Source: Pyrus communis
Taxonomy: Eukaryota; Streptophyta; Magnoliopsida; Rosales; Rosaceae
Direction: 5' to 3'
Assembly: GCF_963583255.1 (NCBI RefSeq)
Contig: NC_084804.1
Coordinates: 31,536,953 to 31,600,952, forward strand
DNA: 64,000 bases
A program made the position numbers and the translations under genes. The notes beneath the pieces were generated by a model, which saw only the letters and a program-made list of their open reading frames with translations, was not told where the DNA came from and searched no databases. Of this stretch, positions 10,994-22,534 are shown piece after piece; positions within the stretch are counted from its first letter, which is position 1, and each line of letters begins with the position of its first letter.

Positions 10994-12727
10994 ATGGTCT
11001 CTTTCATCTCCAAGCTTTCCGATGAGTGCAACAGGTGCAAAGACTTTATTGACCGGAGCGCCATCAAAACGCTACGCTTCGAAAATGACCTAGCCACCAC
11101 TCACCAAATTCTGGGTCCACTATTCAAAGACGTAGTGTCGTCGTGCATCACTAACCTTCTCAAGGAACAATGCTTAACACTGTTGTTGCAGGGGTTTGAT
11201 TGGTCGAAATGGTGCTTAGCGGGGCCCCAAGGGGCTTGGCCCTCGACTACCGCCGCCTAGGCCGCCTTGGTCGACTGAATAAGCGCATTCTTCGGCAAAG
11301 AGTGGAAAGCCCTTGGTATCTATGATGCCATCATGCTCTCGACCATGGAGATTACCATGGATAGAGAACTGCTTATGGCGGCTCTGAGTTTATGGTGTTC
11401 GGCCACCAACACCATGATCCTTCCTTTCGGCCCTTTCGGCCCCACAGTCCTTGACATCTCGGCTATCCTTGGGACTTCTCCATCTGGTCTCCCAACCGAT
11501 GCTGCCTTTTTCGGATGTCCCTCGCTCCTCGACTTAAAAGCATTGTTCGACGAACGGGTCGTCGAGACACTCAGCCAGGGCGATCGGGAGCCTTCGAAAG
11601 AAGAAGTTCAGAAGCTCCACAAGAACTTCTTCAACTACAACACTCTCATCCTCCACTTCGCCGGCCGAGGCGAGGAAAGCCTTAGGAAGGGAGAACACGA
11701 AGCCTTCCTATTCTACTGGTACAACAAATTCATTTGTTGTACCAGGTCGAATAAATGCCTTGTCGAGAATACGCCGGTGGCCCAGGCCCTGGCTAGTGGT
11801 CGCTCCCTGGCGCTCAACCCGGTTATCCTTGACAATCTCTTCCGCTGCTTGACCAACACGACCATCAACAGAATCGACCCGCACCAGAACGGACCCCTCT
11901 AGGTATTCCAACTCTGGCTGCAGGTTTACTTTTCCACCCTTCGGCCCGAGGTTCCCGCTTTCCAACATTTGGCAGCGCTCGGCCCTCAACTGGCCTCTCG
12001 ACCGAAGCCTCCTCATCGGGCCGACGAGGTCCTCAAACACTTCTTTACCCTCGACGTCCTCTTTGATGACGAGTTTCTGGTGTGCCGGCGCCAGGAGTAC
12101 CTTGCCTCGATCAGGCTTCCAACGGCAGTGTGGGCCGAGACCGAAGATGCTGATCTTCGTCAGCATTGGGGGTCATTTGTATTGGCCCGCGACCTCCCCG
12201 TTAGTTGCGATGCCCGCCAAGCCAGCTGGGAGGTCTATCATCCCCACTTCGTCGCCCGGCAGCTTGGCTACCTCCAAGGTTGCCATGTACCCCTGCTCGC
12301 CTCTCGTTCCCTCTTAAGTCGAGGACGTCTTTCTGGTTTCTCTGAGAGGGAATGTAAGATGACGGAGTAGGAGTTTCAGGATAAGTGTAAAAAATTTCAG
12401 CTTCGGCCGACCGTTCCTGAATCCTTGGGTACCGACACCTTCGGGGACTGGTGGGATGAGTACACATGCGACTTCTTCGGTGCCTCGGCCAAAGACGTGG
12501 TAAGTAGAGTCTTCGGCGACCGGCCCAAACCAGCTCCTGCGGCCCAACCCCAAGAGTCGACCCAAGGTATATTGTCATTTCGCTCTTTGTATTTCAATTA
12601 CTTGCCCCCTGTTATTAATTACTTCGCTATTTCAAGGGGTCGTGTGTCGAGGAAAGCGAAAGCGGTCGCTGCGGTGATGAGGTCAAAAAAATTGGTTCCC
12701 ACGAAGAGGACCATTGCCACCGAGTAG
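10994..12727 (+). pseudogene. Antisense plant-mobile-domain (PMD) gene, broken, N-terminal part
   Basis: A single frame runs from the ATG at 10994 to about 12727, interrupted only by nonsense codons at 11258 (TAG), 11276 (TGA), 11900 (TAG) and 12368 (TAG), with no frameshift. The product resembles the plant mobile domain (aminotransferase-like PMD, also found in MAIL1/MAIN-type proteins and in transposons): FDWSKW near the start, then LLMAALSLWCSATNTMILPFG, GPFGPTVLDISAILGTSPSG (the domain's conserved core) and a later VFQLWLQVYF-like stretch at the third stop. It is transcribed opposite to gag-pol and has its own TATA box. Antisense ORFs at this place are known in Tat elements. Function in the element is unknown. 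Confidence 0.7.
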
Positions 12728-12805
12728 ACAGTATTAGCCAAACGCCCCTATCGAGACGCTGAGCCGGAGGATGACGCTCTTCGCCCTTCCAAACGCGTTA
12801 AGAAG

Positions 12806-14174
12806 TTGGCGAAGAAAGGCGACCGGGAGATTCATGTTGTTCCTAGTGACACCAACGGGACAACTGCACCTGCCAGCTCTCCCTCCATCCAGGCTGCCCC
12901 GGCTTCAGCAGATCCCCATCCACCAACCGTCTCTCCGACTGGGGTTACGGCCGATTCGACCGCCGTACCAGCTACAGCTTCAGAGCCGGCCATGGTGCCT
13001 GCCGTGGGGAAAACTACAGCACCTGTCGAGGCACCCCCATCCAGCGACCGACAGTCGTTCTGGAAGAGGTATGATTCCACCGCTATCCTTTGTTTATTTT
13101 AGCCTTCTAGTCATAACAAAGGTTTTCTCAGGACGTCGAGAGCGACGAGATCCCGCTGGAACGTCACCCTCGACTAGCCAACTCTCCTCCCGTTCATCCT
13201 CCTCTGGTGGTCGAGGCAGCCGTTCAACCGCATCCCCTTACGGCGGATCGTGGAAAGAGGCCCTTGGCCGATCCTGAGGTGACGGCCGAAACGCCGCTCC
13301 ATCTGCAGGATGAAGACCTTCCCATTCTTTCACAAGAAGTCTCCTCGGCCTTTGTAAGTCTTATTTCTTTTGTGTTGATTTTATCATGACACATGTTCTT
13401 AAAGAACTATTTCCTGGCCACCGTCGTGGCCATCAAATGTAGATAACCTCCATCGGCCGCGTAAATTGAGAAGCGGTCTAAGGCACTGGGCTCGACCATT
13501 AAGTTCCTTGGGTTCGAGCAATGACCCAGAGGGCATGGCCGAAGTCTCCTCCCGGCAGGTCTAAAAACAATCCTTTTGTTATGCATTCCATTACCACGTC
13601 TTATTTTCCTTTACAAATTTTCCTCTATGTGCAGCCTTCGTGGGAAGTAGAGCTCGACGCTTTTCTTCAGAGTACGACTGGTGAGGCCGGCTCCTATGCT
13701 GCTCCTGCCGAACCAGTGGGGACCGTGCCCGAGGCCCAAGCTTTCGTTAAACTGCACGAGCTCCTTTCCCTCTCCGCCTCCCAAGTCCTCCAATGCAAGG
13801 GTCTTGACTCCATTGGGAAATGCCTAAATGATCTTGCCAGCGGCGGTTACCTGAGCACGGAGAACATCTCCTACCTCACTGACCTTCTGGAGCGGACTCG
13901 GCAGCACTTCACCATTTTCGAACAAGCTCTATGGGCTGAGGACGACTTGAAGGCGGCCAAGGTCGCGCATGAGGCTGGTCGAGCGGAGGTAGAGGTGATA
14001 AAAACCAAGAAAGCGTATCTGGCCAAGTTTGATCGCCAGATCTCCGACCTCCAGCGTCAAAATGCTGAACTTCAACGGCAAAGGTCCGCTGCTGCTTCAG
14101 AGCTTGAAAGGGATTTTGAGGCCAACAGAGCTCGGCTGACGGCCTTCGCTGCCGGCGTGCGGCACATCCAGTAA
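12806..14174 (+). pseudogene. Antisense gene, C-terminal spliced part with coiled coil
   Basis: Continues the antisense gene. 12806-13068 encodes an Ala/Pro/Thr-rich low-complexity linker. A possible intron follows (13069-13131, GT...AG), but its phases do not join in frame. The next exon, 13132-13353, ends with a strong donor (GTAAGT), and the intron 13354-13634 ends GTGCAG. Here both sides are phase 0, so it splices cleanly into 13635-14174. That exon encodes about 180 residues ending in a predicted coiled coil (QISDLQRQNAELQRQRSAAA near the C-terminus) and a TAA stop. PMD proteins of transposons often carry such coiled-coil tails. I see no other known domain. Confidence 0.6.
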
Positions 14175-14326
14175 CTGCAGCTCAATAAGAAGACGAGGTA
14201 GGCTGAGATAATTTTGAGCGAAGTGAAGTGGCTAGAGTTAAAAGATGCCCTCGAGACTTTCCTCCCTTCAACCCCCTAGAAAAATATTTTTGTATCTGTT
14301 CACTTTTGTTATTAATACAATGGTAT

Positions 14327-15428
14327 TTACTCTTGCATCTCCCATGTGACTGGATAATACTTTTTTAGAAAATTTCCATTAATCGGTAATTTGTGAATTA
14401 AACCGGTCCGATCTCTGAGATGATATGCCCCCTTGCTGAGAACTTTGTGAACAATGAGTCCTTCCCAATCCGGCGACCATTTGCCAAACCTGGGGTCTTT
14501 AATCCCAACAGGCAACACCGTTTGCCAAACTAATTCTCCTTCGCCGAACGTTTTTTGTCTGACGCGTTGGTTATACGATCGATCGGTAATTTTTTTCTGC
14601 GCTATTAATAAGTTACCCGCGTCGATCCGATTTTCTTCCAAGTCTTCTAATTCTTGTCGCATAGCTTGATTATATTCGACACTAAACAAACTACTCTGCT
14701 CGATTACTCGTAATGAGTTTATTAACTCGACTGGTAACATGGCGTCGTGTCCATAAGTTAACGCGTAAGGAGTCATTCCAGTGGCTGACCTGGGTGAAGT
14801 TCGGTATGCCCATAATGCTTCGTTTAACTTCAAATGCCACAGCCCAGGCTTTTCTCTTACCATTTTTTCGAGAATACCGATCAACACTTTATAGCTTGCC
14901 TCAGTCTGCCCGTTTGCCTGTGGGTAGTACGGTGTGGATTGCTCAAGTCGGATATTCAGACTTGTCACGTATTCCTTAAACCTGTTGGCCGTGAATATGG
15001 TGCAATTGTCAGTTATGATCGTTTCTGGCACGCCAAATCTGGTCACAATATTTTCCTCTACGAAATTGCATACCTCTTTGGCCGTTAGTTTAGCGTATGA
15101 CCTTGCCTCGACCCACTTAGTGAAATAGTCAGTTGCTACTATTATCCACGCATGTTTTGCCGTCCCCGATGATGGTGTGATTTTGCCAATTATGTCCATT
15201 GCCCTTCCCTTGAACGGCCATGGTTTAGTAACCGAGTAGAGTAATTCGGTCGGGGCTCTCTGCATGGGTCCATGAATTTGGCACGGTACGCACCTCCGTG
15301 CTTATTCGATGCAATCCTTTAATATGCTGGGCCAAAAGTAACCGTGTCGTCGAAGCAATCAACGCATCTTTCGTCCTGATTGGTGAGCCCCACAAATTCC
15401 TTCATGTACCTCGGCCATTGCTTGGGCA
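14327..15428 (-). pseudogene. Tat element integrase
   Basis: The open part (14327-15265, 312 codons) holds the DDE core: ATDYFTKW (first D), TDNCTIF (second D) and QTEASYK (E), followed by a GPY/F-like FGKWSPDWEG motif near the C-terminus. The upstream part to 15428 still spells the HHCC zinc-binding motif (EVHEG, GAHQSG, RRCVPCQ) but has two in-frame stops. A solo LTR interrupts it at 15429. Integrase joins the cDNA to host DNA. This copy cannot be expressed whole. Confidence 0.9.
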
Positions 15429-17238
15429 TGTTGGAAATGTGCCCTAAAACCAATCATATGATGATACTTTATGGACATTTCACATGTTAAACTAATCTAG
15501 TTTAATATTAAGGGCAAACATTATTGTTTGAGCCGTCTCATATAAATGTTATATGCTTAAACGATAAGTCCAAGGAATATGTGATTGGAAGAATGCGATC
15601 TAAAGAAGTTAGATTCATGAGACCATTCTTTCGTTGACACATCCTAAACGTTCCTGATCATAGGATTTTCAATTGGGCATTGACAGTCCGTTAAGATCAG
15701 TACGTGCTATGTCTTCTCTCAGGGAGAGTGACTAGTCTCGAGTCATTGGTGTGTGTGACATCAAGACAAGTACGTAGGTGCTCAATAGAGAATGAGTTCA
15801 CTGAACACGATCAACGAAGAGTTCTCATATTCATGTCACGTGAGAACTCATGGTTGGGATAATGCAAATTAGTCTTTTGACCTGAGGCATCACAGTTGTC
15901 TTGTGGTTAGGTCCTTAATCTTTGATTATGTCAAAGTCACTCCATCAGGAGGGTGTCCACGACATCGTTGGGGTTAAGCCACTTAGCCATGGAGGCAAGT
16001 GAATGCGCAACAAGGGATCTCTAACCTTCAAACTGTTTGAGGGAGAATACTCTATGATATGATTTAGAATCTCTGGCCAGAGTATGAATGAGATTTAGGA
16101 ATGTGTTCCAAATCACATTCAAGGTAATCATATAAGCACAAGACTCACATTGGATAGTAGACATGAATAAACTATCAAACCAAACAATGTGGTCAAGAGT
16201 ATTGTATTAGAGAAAGACCGTATTGCATTTGTAATCCTAAAACTGAATAGGTTCTCCACCTCTTCTGATTAGCTTGGGTAACCATGACATGCTGCTAGGC
16301 GTCAACCATGGTTTGTGGAAGCCCTAAAAGTGTATTATCACTAACGGGAGAATTGAAAGTAAGTTTCAATTCACAATCGATTTGAAAGAGTTTGAATCGC
16401 CCACTGCCTCGCTAAAAGGAACCTAATGGATCGTACACCGTGTAAGGTAAAGATTGAAGATTCAACGGAGATGAGTAAGAATAATTAAATGGTTTAATTA
16501 TTTATGGCAAGGATTAATTAATATGTTAATTAATCAAACGAATAAGTTCGTTAAAGACCTCGGGATAGTTTTGGACCTTAAGGCCCAATGGGCTTCGAAC
16601 GTCAAGTCCATTGACTTAAGTTGTATGACAACTTAATGAATAATGATTCACAAAGGCCCAAATAGCCTAATAAATCCCCTTAAATTCGGCCATTTAGAGG
16701 AGGGTAGTGAACTTGGCTTAATTGCAAGTTTGCCACTCCATTGTGAGGTGGTATAAAGACATCTTTATAGCCATTTCATCCAAAAGGGTTTTTCTAAGGA
16801 GTAAAGATGAGAACAAACTCTCCTTTCTCTCTAAAATGGCCGGCCACTCTTGAGGAAAACATCTAGCAATCTTACTTCCTCAAGGTCACTCATTTCTTCT
16901 CCAATCTTACCTTGGTATGGAGACTTAGAGGTTCCCAATTTTGGGAACTTGGAGAAACCTTTTCATCCATCCAAATCCATGGATCTAAGATGCAATGAAT
17001 GAAGGCCCTCTCTTTGGGTGATTAGCCTTTGCTTATGCAAAGAGGAATCTACAAAGGTATTGATTTCTCAACTCACTTTGTTTTGAGTTGAGTCTTGGTT
17101 CACCTATCTACTAGGCTTTGAAGTTCATGGGTTAAGTTTTGTTTTTGAGTGCATATAAACATGATTCTGCCTTTTAATTGTTAATTGCATGTTGTTGATG
17201 TTGCTCAAATGAACTTGTTTTTCACAAATATTCCTTCA
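15429..17238. mobile_element. Nested solo LTR (1.8 kb) with GGGCA target duplication
   Basis: Begins TGTTGGAAATGTGCCC and ends ATATTCCTTCA (TG...CA), flanked by perfect 5-bp repeats GGGCA at 15424-15428 and 17239-17243. No internal domain, primer site or second LTR is seen, so it is best read as a solo LTR left after LTR-LTR recombination. A 'gtataaag' box near 16750 followed by a CT-rich stretch looks like its promoter. It disrupts the integrase region of the Tat element and is therefore younger than it. Family not identified. Confidence 0.88.
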
Positions 17239-17395
17239 GGGCAGCCTCGTGTGGGCTGAGGCACAATAATAGTAACCCGTCCTCGCCCTTGCGGTATAAT
17301 TCGTTTTGGTATGACACATAATTGATGGCGAGGACCTTCGTCCTCCTGTCGTGTTTCCCATCGAGGTTATCGAGGTATCGCAGCATCGTCTTTCT

Positions 17396-18127
17396 CTAAT
17401 CGTCTGGTTGCACCTCCACGACACATACTTCTACGGGGTCTCCTCGTTCTAGTAGGGATGGGAACGACATCACCCTTGTACGTATTAGGTGCGTGCGCTG
17501 GAGAGTTTGCCGATTGACCAAGGCTGGGTACGATCGCAGACTTGTGGGTGTCACCCGGCCTAGCTTGCCCCCTGTGAGTTGTGCTCCAGAGGCGATCTGG
17601 GCGAGTTCGTCAGCGTCCATGTTGTGAATACGCGAAATAAGTTCAAATGTGATCCGTTCAAACGACTCGGCCAGGTAGGTGGCGACCATGTGATAGGGCG
17701 TTAAAGTACAACTCATGCAACGAAACATGTCGTTGAGTTGGTTAATCACGAGTTCAGAATCACCGAGGATGAGAACGCGGGATGCTCGTAAATCGTGTAA
17801 AACATGGAAGCCGATGATGAGGGCTTCATACTCGGCCTGATTATTTGTACAGCTGAAATCCAACTTGAGAGAAAAATACCAACGGTAGTGGTTGGGTGAC
17901 TGAATGGCAATACTAACACCAGCCGAGGTTGAAGTACTGGAACCATCAAAATGCATAGTCCAATGGTTATCACGTGTTGTGATTAAACTGATGTCGACGT
18001 CGCCCCCCCTCAAAACCATAAGGGGAAAGGTGTTGGGCCAAGAAATCGACGAGAGCTTGCCCTTTGACGGCCTTTTGGGGTACGTACTGTAGGATGAACT
18101 CGGATAAGACGAGCGTCTATTTCCCAA
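17396..18127 (-). pseudogene. Second (archaeal-type) RNase H of the Tat element
   Basis: The frame carries WTMHFDGSS (first catalytic Asp), then TNNQAEYEALIIGFHVL (catalytic Glu), ILGDSELVINQL (catalytic Asp) and HNMDADELAQIAS, the full signature of an RVT_3/archaeal-type RNase H. This extra domain, behind the usual RNase H and before integrase, is diagnostic of Tat elements. Downstream the sequence continues toward integrase at 17239-17395 in another frame. Confidence 0.88.
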
Positions 18128-18188
18128 TTCGGCCTTTGACGATGGGCCGAGTGAGCATGTAACGAATCACATCTGTTTAGGCGATGAC

Positions 18189-18533
18189 CTACATAACAGA
18201 TGGGAGCATGTAGTGCCGAAGATTTGATACGGTGAAAAACAAAGCTAAGCAAAGTTTTTCGACAGGTGAATAATTGAGCTCCGAAAAATTCAGGTTACGG
18301 CTGAGATAAAAGATAGCTTGTTCACGCACTACATTGTTATCTTGTGCGAGGAGACAACCAATGGATTCAGCGGCCGCTGAAATGTACAGTTTGAGGGGTT
18401 TGTCGCGACAAGGTGGAATTAGCACTGGTGTGGAAAAGGCCACCTTGATTTGCGTAAATGTCGTTTGATGCTCTTCGCGCCATTCAAACTTGTCGGAGTC
18501 CTTAAGTTTGAAGAGCGTAGAAAATGCCTTCAT
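18189..18533 (-). pseudogene. First RNase H region (RT connection) of the Tat element
   Basis: Encodes KLYISAAAESIGCLLAQ and IFYLSRNLNFSELNYSPVEKLCLAL, matching the RNase H domain that follows RT in gypsy elements. Acidic residues expected in the 'LYLSASD' type start are replaced by A/E, as is usual in Tat elements where this domain is degenerate. Separated from RT by a stop at about 18588. Confidence 0.8.
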
Positions 18534-18590
18534 CTTACCGGCCGAATTGGCGATGAAGCGGTGGAGGAAATTTATCTTCCCGAGTAATAA

Positions 18591-19600
18591 CTAGAGTTGC
18601 TTCTTTGTTGTCAGAGGTGGGGCACTAATGATTGCGCGGGCTTTATTTTCGTCAACTTCAATGCCTCGATAGTGCACCAAAAACCCTAAGAAATTACCGG
18701 CCGAAACACCAAAGACACACTTGGCCGGGTTTATTTTGAGATTATTCTTGCGCATGCGAAGGAACGTTTGCCGCAGATCATCCAGGTGCGTTTGGCGGTG
18801 CTTGGACTTTACCACTACATCATCGATATAAACTTTGATGATTGTACCGATTAAGTCGTGGAATATCGTATTCATGGCTCGTTGGTATGTGGCGCCGGCA
18901 TTCTTGAGGTCGAATGGCATGACTACCCATTCGTAAGTACCGAGTGCCCTAGGGCAGCAGAAAGCCGTCTTATGACGTCGGCTTCAGCGATAAAGATCTG
19001 GTTGTAACCGGCATGGCCGTTCATGAAAGATAGCAATTCATGATTAGTTGCAGCATCAATTAGCAAGTCTAAGATTGGCATTGTGTATTCATCCTTGGGA
19101 GTGGCCAGATTTAGATGACGAAAATCGATACAAATGCGAAGGGCTCCATTTTTCTTTTACATCGGGACGATATTGGCCAACCATTTGACGTACCGAGCGA
19201 TCCTAATAAACTTGACTTTTAGAAGCCGAATTAATTCGTCCTTGATGCCAAGTTGTACTTCGGTCGAAAACCGGCGTGGGGGTTGCCGAAAAGGCTTACA
19301 GCCGTCCTTTATGCGTAGCTCATATTCTACAAGGTTTCGATCGAGGCCTGGCATTTCATGATAGTTCCACGTGAAGCAATCTCTAAATTCCTGGAGTAAT
19401 TTACGGAGCTCGACCTTCATAGACGGTGAGAGTAACGCGCTGATAAACAATGTTCGAGGATCATCGGTTGTGCCCACATTGACTTCCTCCAATGAGTCCT
19501 TAACCTGGGGTCGATTGTCTTCGAGTTCGGCTGGCGCGGCCTGAACTTTATCAAAAGATAGAACGGGGCCGTTATCTGTTTTGGCCAAAAATTCGATTAA
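18591..19600 (-). pseudogene. Reverse transcriptase of the Tat element (split)
   Basis: The upstream frame (from about 19600 to 19157) contains FRDCFTWNYHEMPGLDR, the RT entry motif, and CKPFRQPPRRF. The downstream frame (18591-18920) contains MPFDLKNAGATYQRAMN and the active-site VYIDDVVVKSK (YIDD), then KCVFGVSAGNFLGFLV. The stretch 18921-19156 between them still codes RT in broken frames. All core motifs are present, but stops prevent one product. Confidence 0.9.
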
Positions 19601-19703
19601 GCTGATGCAGGAATTTGGTTGCTTGGCAATGGTGTACCAATGGGCCAGCAGGCGTTCCATTGTCGATGAAACCGCAGCCTGACGCCTTTCTTGTTTGGTG
19701 GTA

Positions 19704-20696
19704 TCAATCATCAGTATTGGTGAGTAGATCTGCCAAGCCAAGTCTCGTCGAATCCTGTTGGACAGTCTCGGCGCCGACCTCAATAACTTTCTGTACCGAA
19801 ATTTTCGTCGGCCGCCCTTCCTCGTTAAAACCTTGGAGGGTGATATAGCCGACGTGATCATCGTAATAGCAAGCCTGAATCATGTTGGTTTCGAATGGCT
19901 GATTATCGGCTGGGTGCACTACTACCGATTTGCCATTCCAAAAGATGAGGACTTGGTATAGTGATGAAGGAATACAACTGGTTTGGTGGATCCAATCGCG
20001 GCCGAGTAATGCGTTATAGTCGGTCTTGGAGTCAATTATAAAGAATGTCGTCATGTGGTGACGACCGGCAATGCTGACTTCCAACGGGAGCATTCCTTTG
20101 GTCTGAGACTTGTCGCCAATGAAGTTGCTCATAGTTATACCTCACGGGATAAGCTCGTTATCAGAACGGCGTAAGGCCTTCATGACGGACATCGGCATAA
20201 TGTTGACTGTGGCTCCACAGTCAACAAACACTTTAGAAATTGGAAATCCTTCGATATGAGCTGTGACGTATAACGGCTTTAGATGTTGGAGATTAACCGA
20301 GAGGGAACGGGGGAATAATTTGGCCAAAGCTGCTTTAAGGTTGTCCTCGTTTCGGACTTCCCTATCGTCGTCGTTTGCGACGAAATCCACTTGTGTTGCT
20401 TCTTCAGCAACTACGTCCCCGTCCAAGAAATTTGACTGATAGGTACTTGGTTGGAACTCAGCTGGTAGGACGTGGACCATACTGATCTCCATATGTTCGA
20501 GGACCGAGGGACCCATCGGATCGTGGTCGTCGTTTTCCGCAAAAGTAACCATAGCATCACTCGATTGAGCACCCTCAATCGAACTTTGGAGTGCTTCGGT
20601 GTGAACCGGCATCTGAGGCATGTTGACCGAGTCTAGCTTATTCTGGCTGTTTTCCTCGACCATGTTTACTACCGAAGATTTATTTTGGTCCTGCAC
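19704..20696 (-). pseudogene. Aspartic protease region of the Tat element
   Basis: The upstream frame (20142-20696) ends with the protease active site in FVDCGATVNIMPMSVM (D-C-G-A in place of the usual D-S/T/G-G). The downstream frame (19704-20132) has FFIIDSKTDYNALLGRDWIH, the typical C-terminal protease motif. The two parts are separated by a stop at about 20139. The protease would process the gag-pol polyprotein. Confidence 0.85.
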
Positions 20697-20705
20697 TTTA
20701 CGTGC

Positions 20706-22376
20706 TCATTCTTCATAGGCGATACGGCCGTTCCTCGTGTCTAGATATGCATCCAACCGCGCTACCCTTTTTTCCTCGTCAGCTGTAAGGCCGAAGAGAG
20801 ATATAGCCAAGAAGACTTCAAAATGATATCGCAAATGATGAAGGTCTTCGAGCGAAAAGGGCAATTCGGCGGCATCAATATCCGTGTACGGATCAACCTC
20901 AAAACCAAGGACCCGAGCCTCCCGTATATGTTGGAATCTAGCTTTTATCACTGGGTCAGAAGTTTTCTGGATAATTTGCTCGACATCAGGGCAAGTTAGT
21001 GTTAGGTCGAGGGCTTCCTGACACGCCTTGGGTAGTCAATACAAGTCATTGGCGGAATATTTCTTATGAAACTCTCGCATGTACTCCAAGGAGTCACCGA
21101 GGAATGGAGGGTGCAGATTGCGTCATATTTTGATGAATGGTTCGAGCGGTGGCAAAGGAGAAAGTTTCCTTTCGGCCTCTTGCCTAAAATGCTCGAGACG
21201 AGCTCTCGTCTCCCCAGGCCGGAGAAGAAGCTTGATATGTTTCTCAGACTCTTCAATAGTGGTCTCAAAGTCGGAAGCCGCTACTTTTTTCCTTCGAGTG
21301 ACTCGGTCATGATAGTCGAGGTTAGCCGTTCACTAATGCTTTCCACGGCCTCTTTTGGTTGCCACCGGTTGGCAGGGTTGGCCTGCGCTTCTCGTCGTCG
21401 AGCCATGCAATCTATTCATTGGCGACGACGTTTTGAGATTTAGATAACGCCGTATATAGGCCAGTCGAAGAATTGTAACTGTACCAGCGTTGATCCGGTG
21501 TCCTGGGTGGTTTGAACGTTTTTTGATCGGCTGGTGAGCCCGACCTACTAGCATTGCGCGAGTAATAATCCTCGTTATAGAAAGGTACGTCAAAGTTAAG
21601 ACGTCGCCTGACCGAGGCCTGGTCTTTTAGTCGTACCTGTGGGCCGAGTCTCTCAAACACTTGGTGTTATAGACCATTACCAAATCCCCTTGGCGATGTT
21701 GTAGAGGTCGTAGATGGTGGGCCTAAAGTTGGTGTCGAATGCGTCTTCTTCCTAGGTTCGATTGGTGTTTTACAATGGTCGCATAAAACCATTGATTCAT
21801 GAGTTTCCCAGAACTCGACTCCATCATAGGCTCATCGATGGGTGGCCCCGAGCATTCCGTTGGTGGTGCATTTGAAAACAAATCAATCTTCAGTCGTGGT
21901 TGACCATTCTGCTTACGGACATACTGCACCGGGCCGTATTCAGCCTTCTCTTTTCCTTTGTTTTTAAGGAGATGAGCCTCTACCATACCAATTGTTGTTG
22001 AGGGGAAATGATTGACGTCGACCGCCATCTGCTTCTCCGGGAATTTTAACTTTCCTTTCTCGATCCAACTTTGAATCGTGTCTCGGAATACAACACAATT
22101 ATTGGTTGCATGCTTATTAGAATTATGATACTTGCAGTATATCTTGCCCTTCAATTCGTCGGCCTTAGGGATAGTGTGCCCCGAGCGAAGTTTGATGATT
22201 TTAGCTACCAATAATTGATAAAAAATTGCATCGGCCTTGGTGATATCGAAAGTGTATACTTTTGATGTTTTACTCATTTCCTCGGCGGCCGAACGGGTCT
22301 TGGTGTCTTTGGAACTAACTTGAGCTAACGCCTTGCAGACATAAGGTTTATCTATTACTATCTCGGCCGCGTCCAC
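20706..22376 (-). pseudogene. gag-to-protease linker with CCHC-like motif, Tat element
   Basis: Broken frames. The part at 21723-22376 encodes YCKYHNSNKHATNNC, a CX2HX4HX4C knuckle-like motif that in Tat elements binds nucleic acid downstream of gag. The sequence 20706-21700 contains further fragments without recognised domains, including a charged 'RLDAYLDTR' segment. Confidence 0.7.
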
Positions 22377-22534
22377 ACTGGTATACTAAGGATCTTCGCT
22401 TTCGGCTAATGCATAGCTAACCGTGGGATTCTTATACAACGTTCCCCGAGATGGTGACTTTGACATCTTCTCTTCTCGGAGCAAATAATCATACTGCTCA
22501 ACGTGTTGAGCAAGTTCGTACATATCTCGAATAT

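Noticed and set aside
11708..12166. Minus-strand open frame opposite the PMD gene
   Set aside because: A shadow of the plus-strand PMD frame, with no domain of its own.
13069..13131. First putative intron of the antisense gene
   Set aside because: GT and AG are present, but exon phases do not match, so I left it as a possible intron or an indel and did not assert it.
14454..15128. Plus-strand frames opposite the integrase
   Set aside because: Shadows of the minus-strand integrase; no domain.
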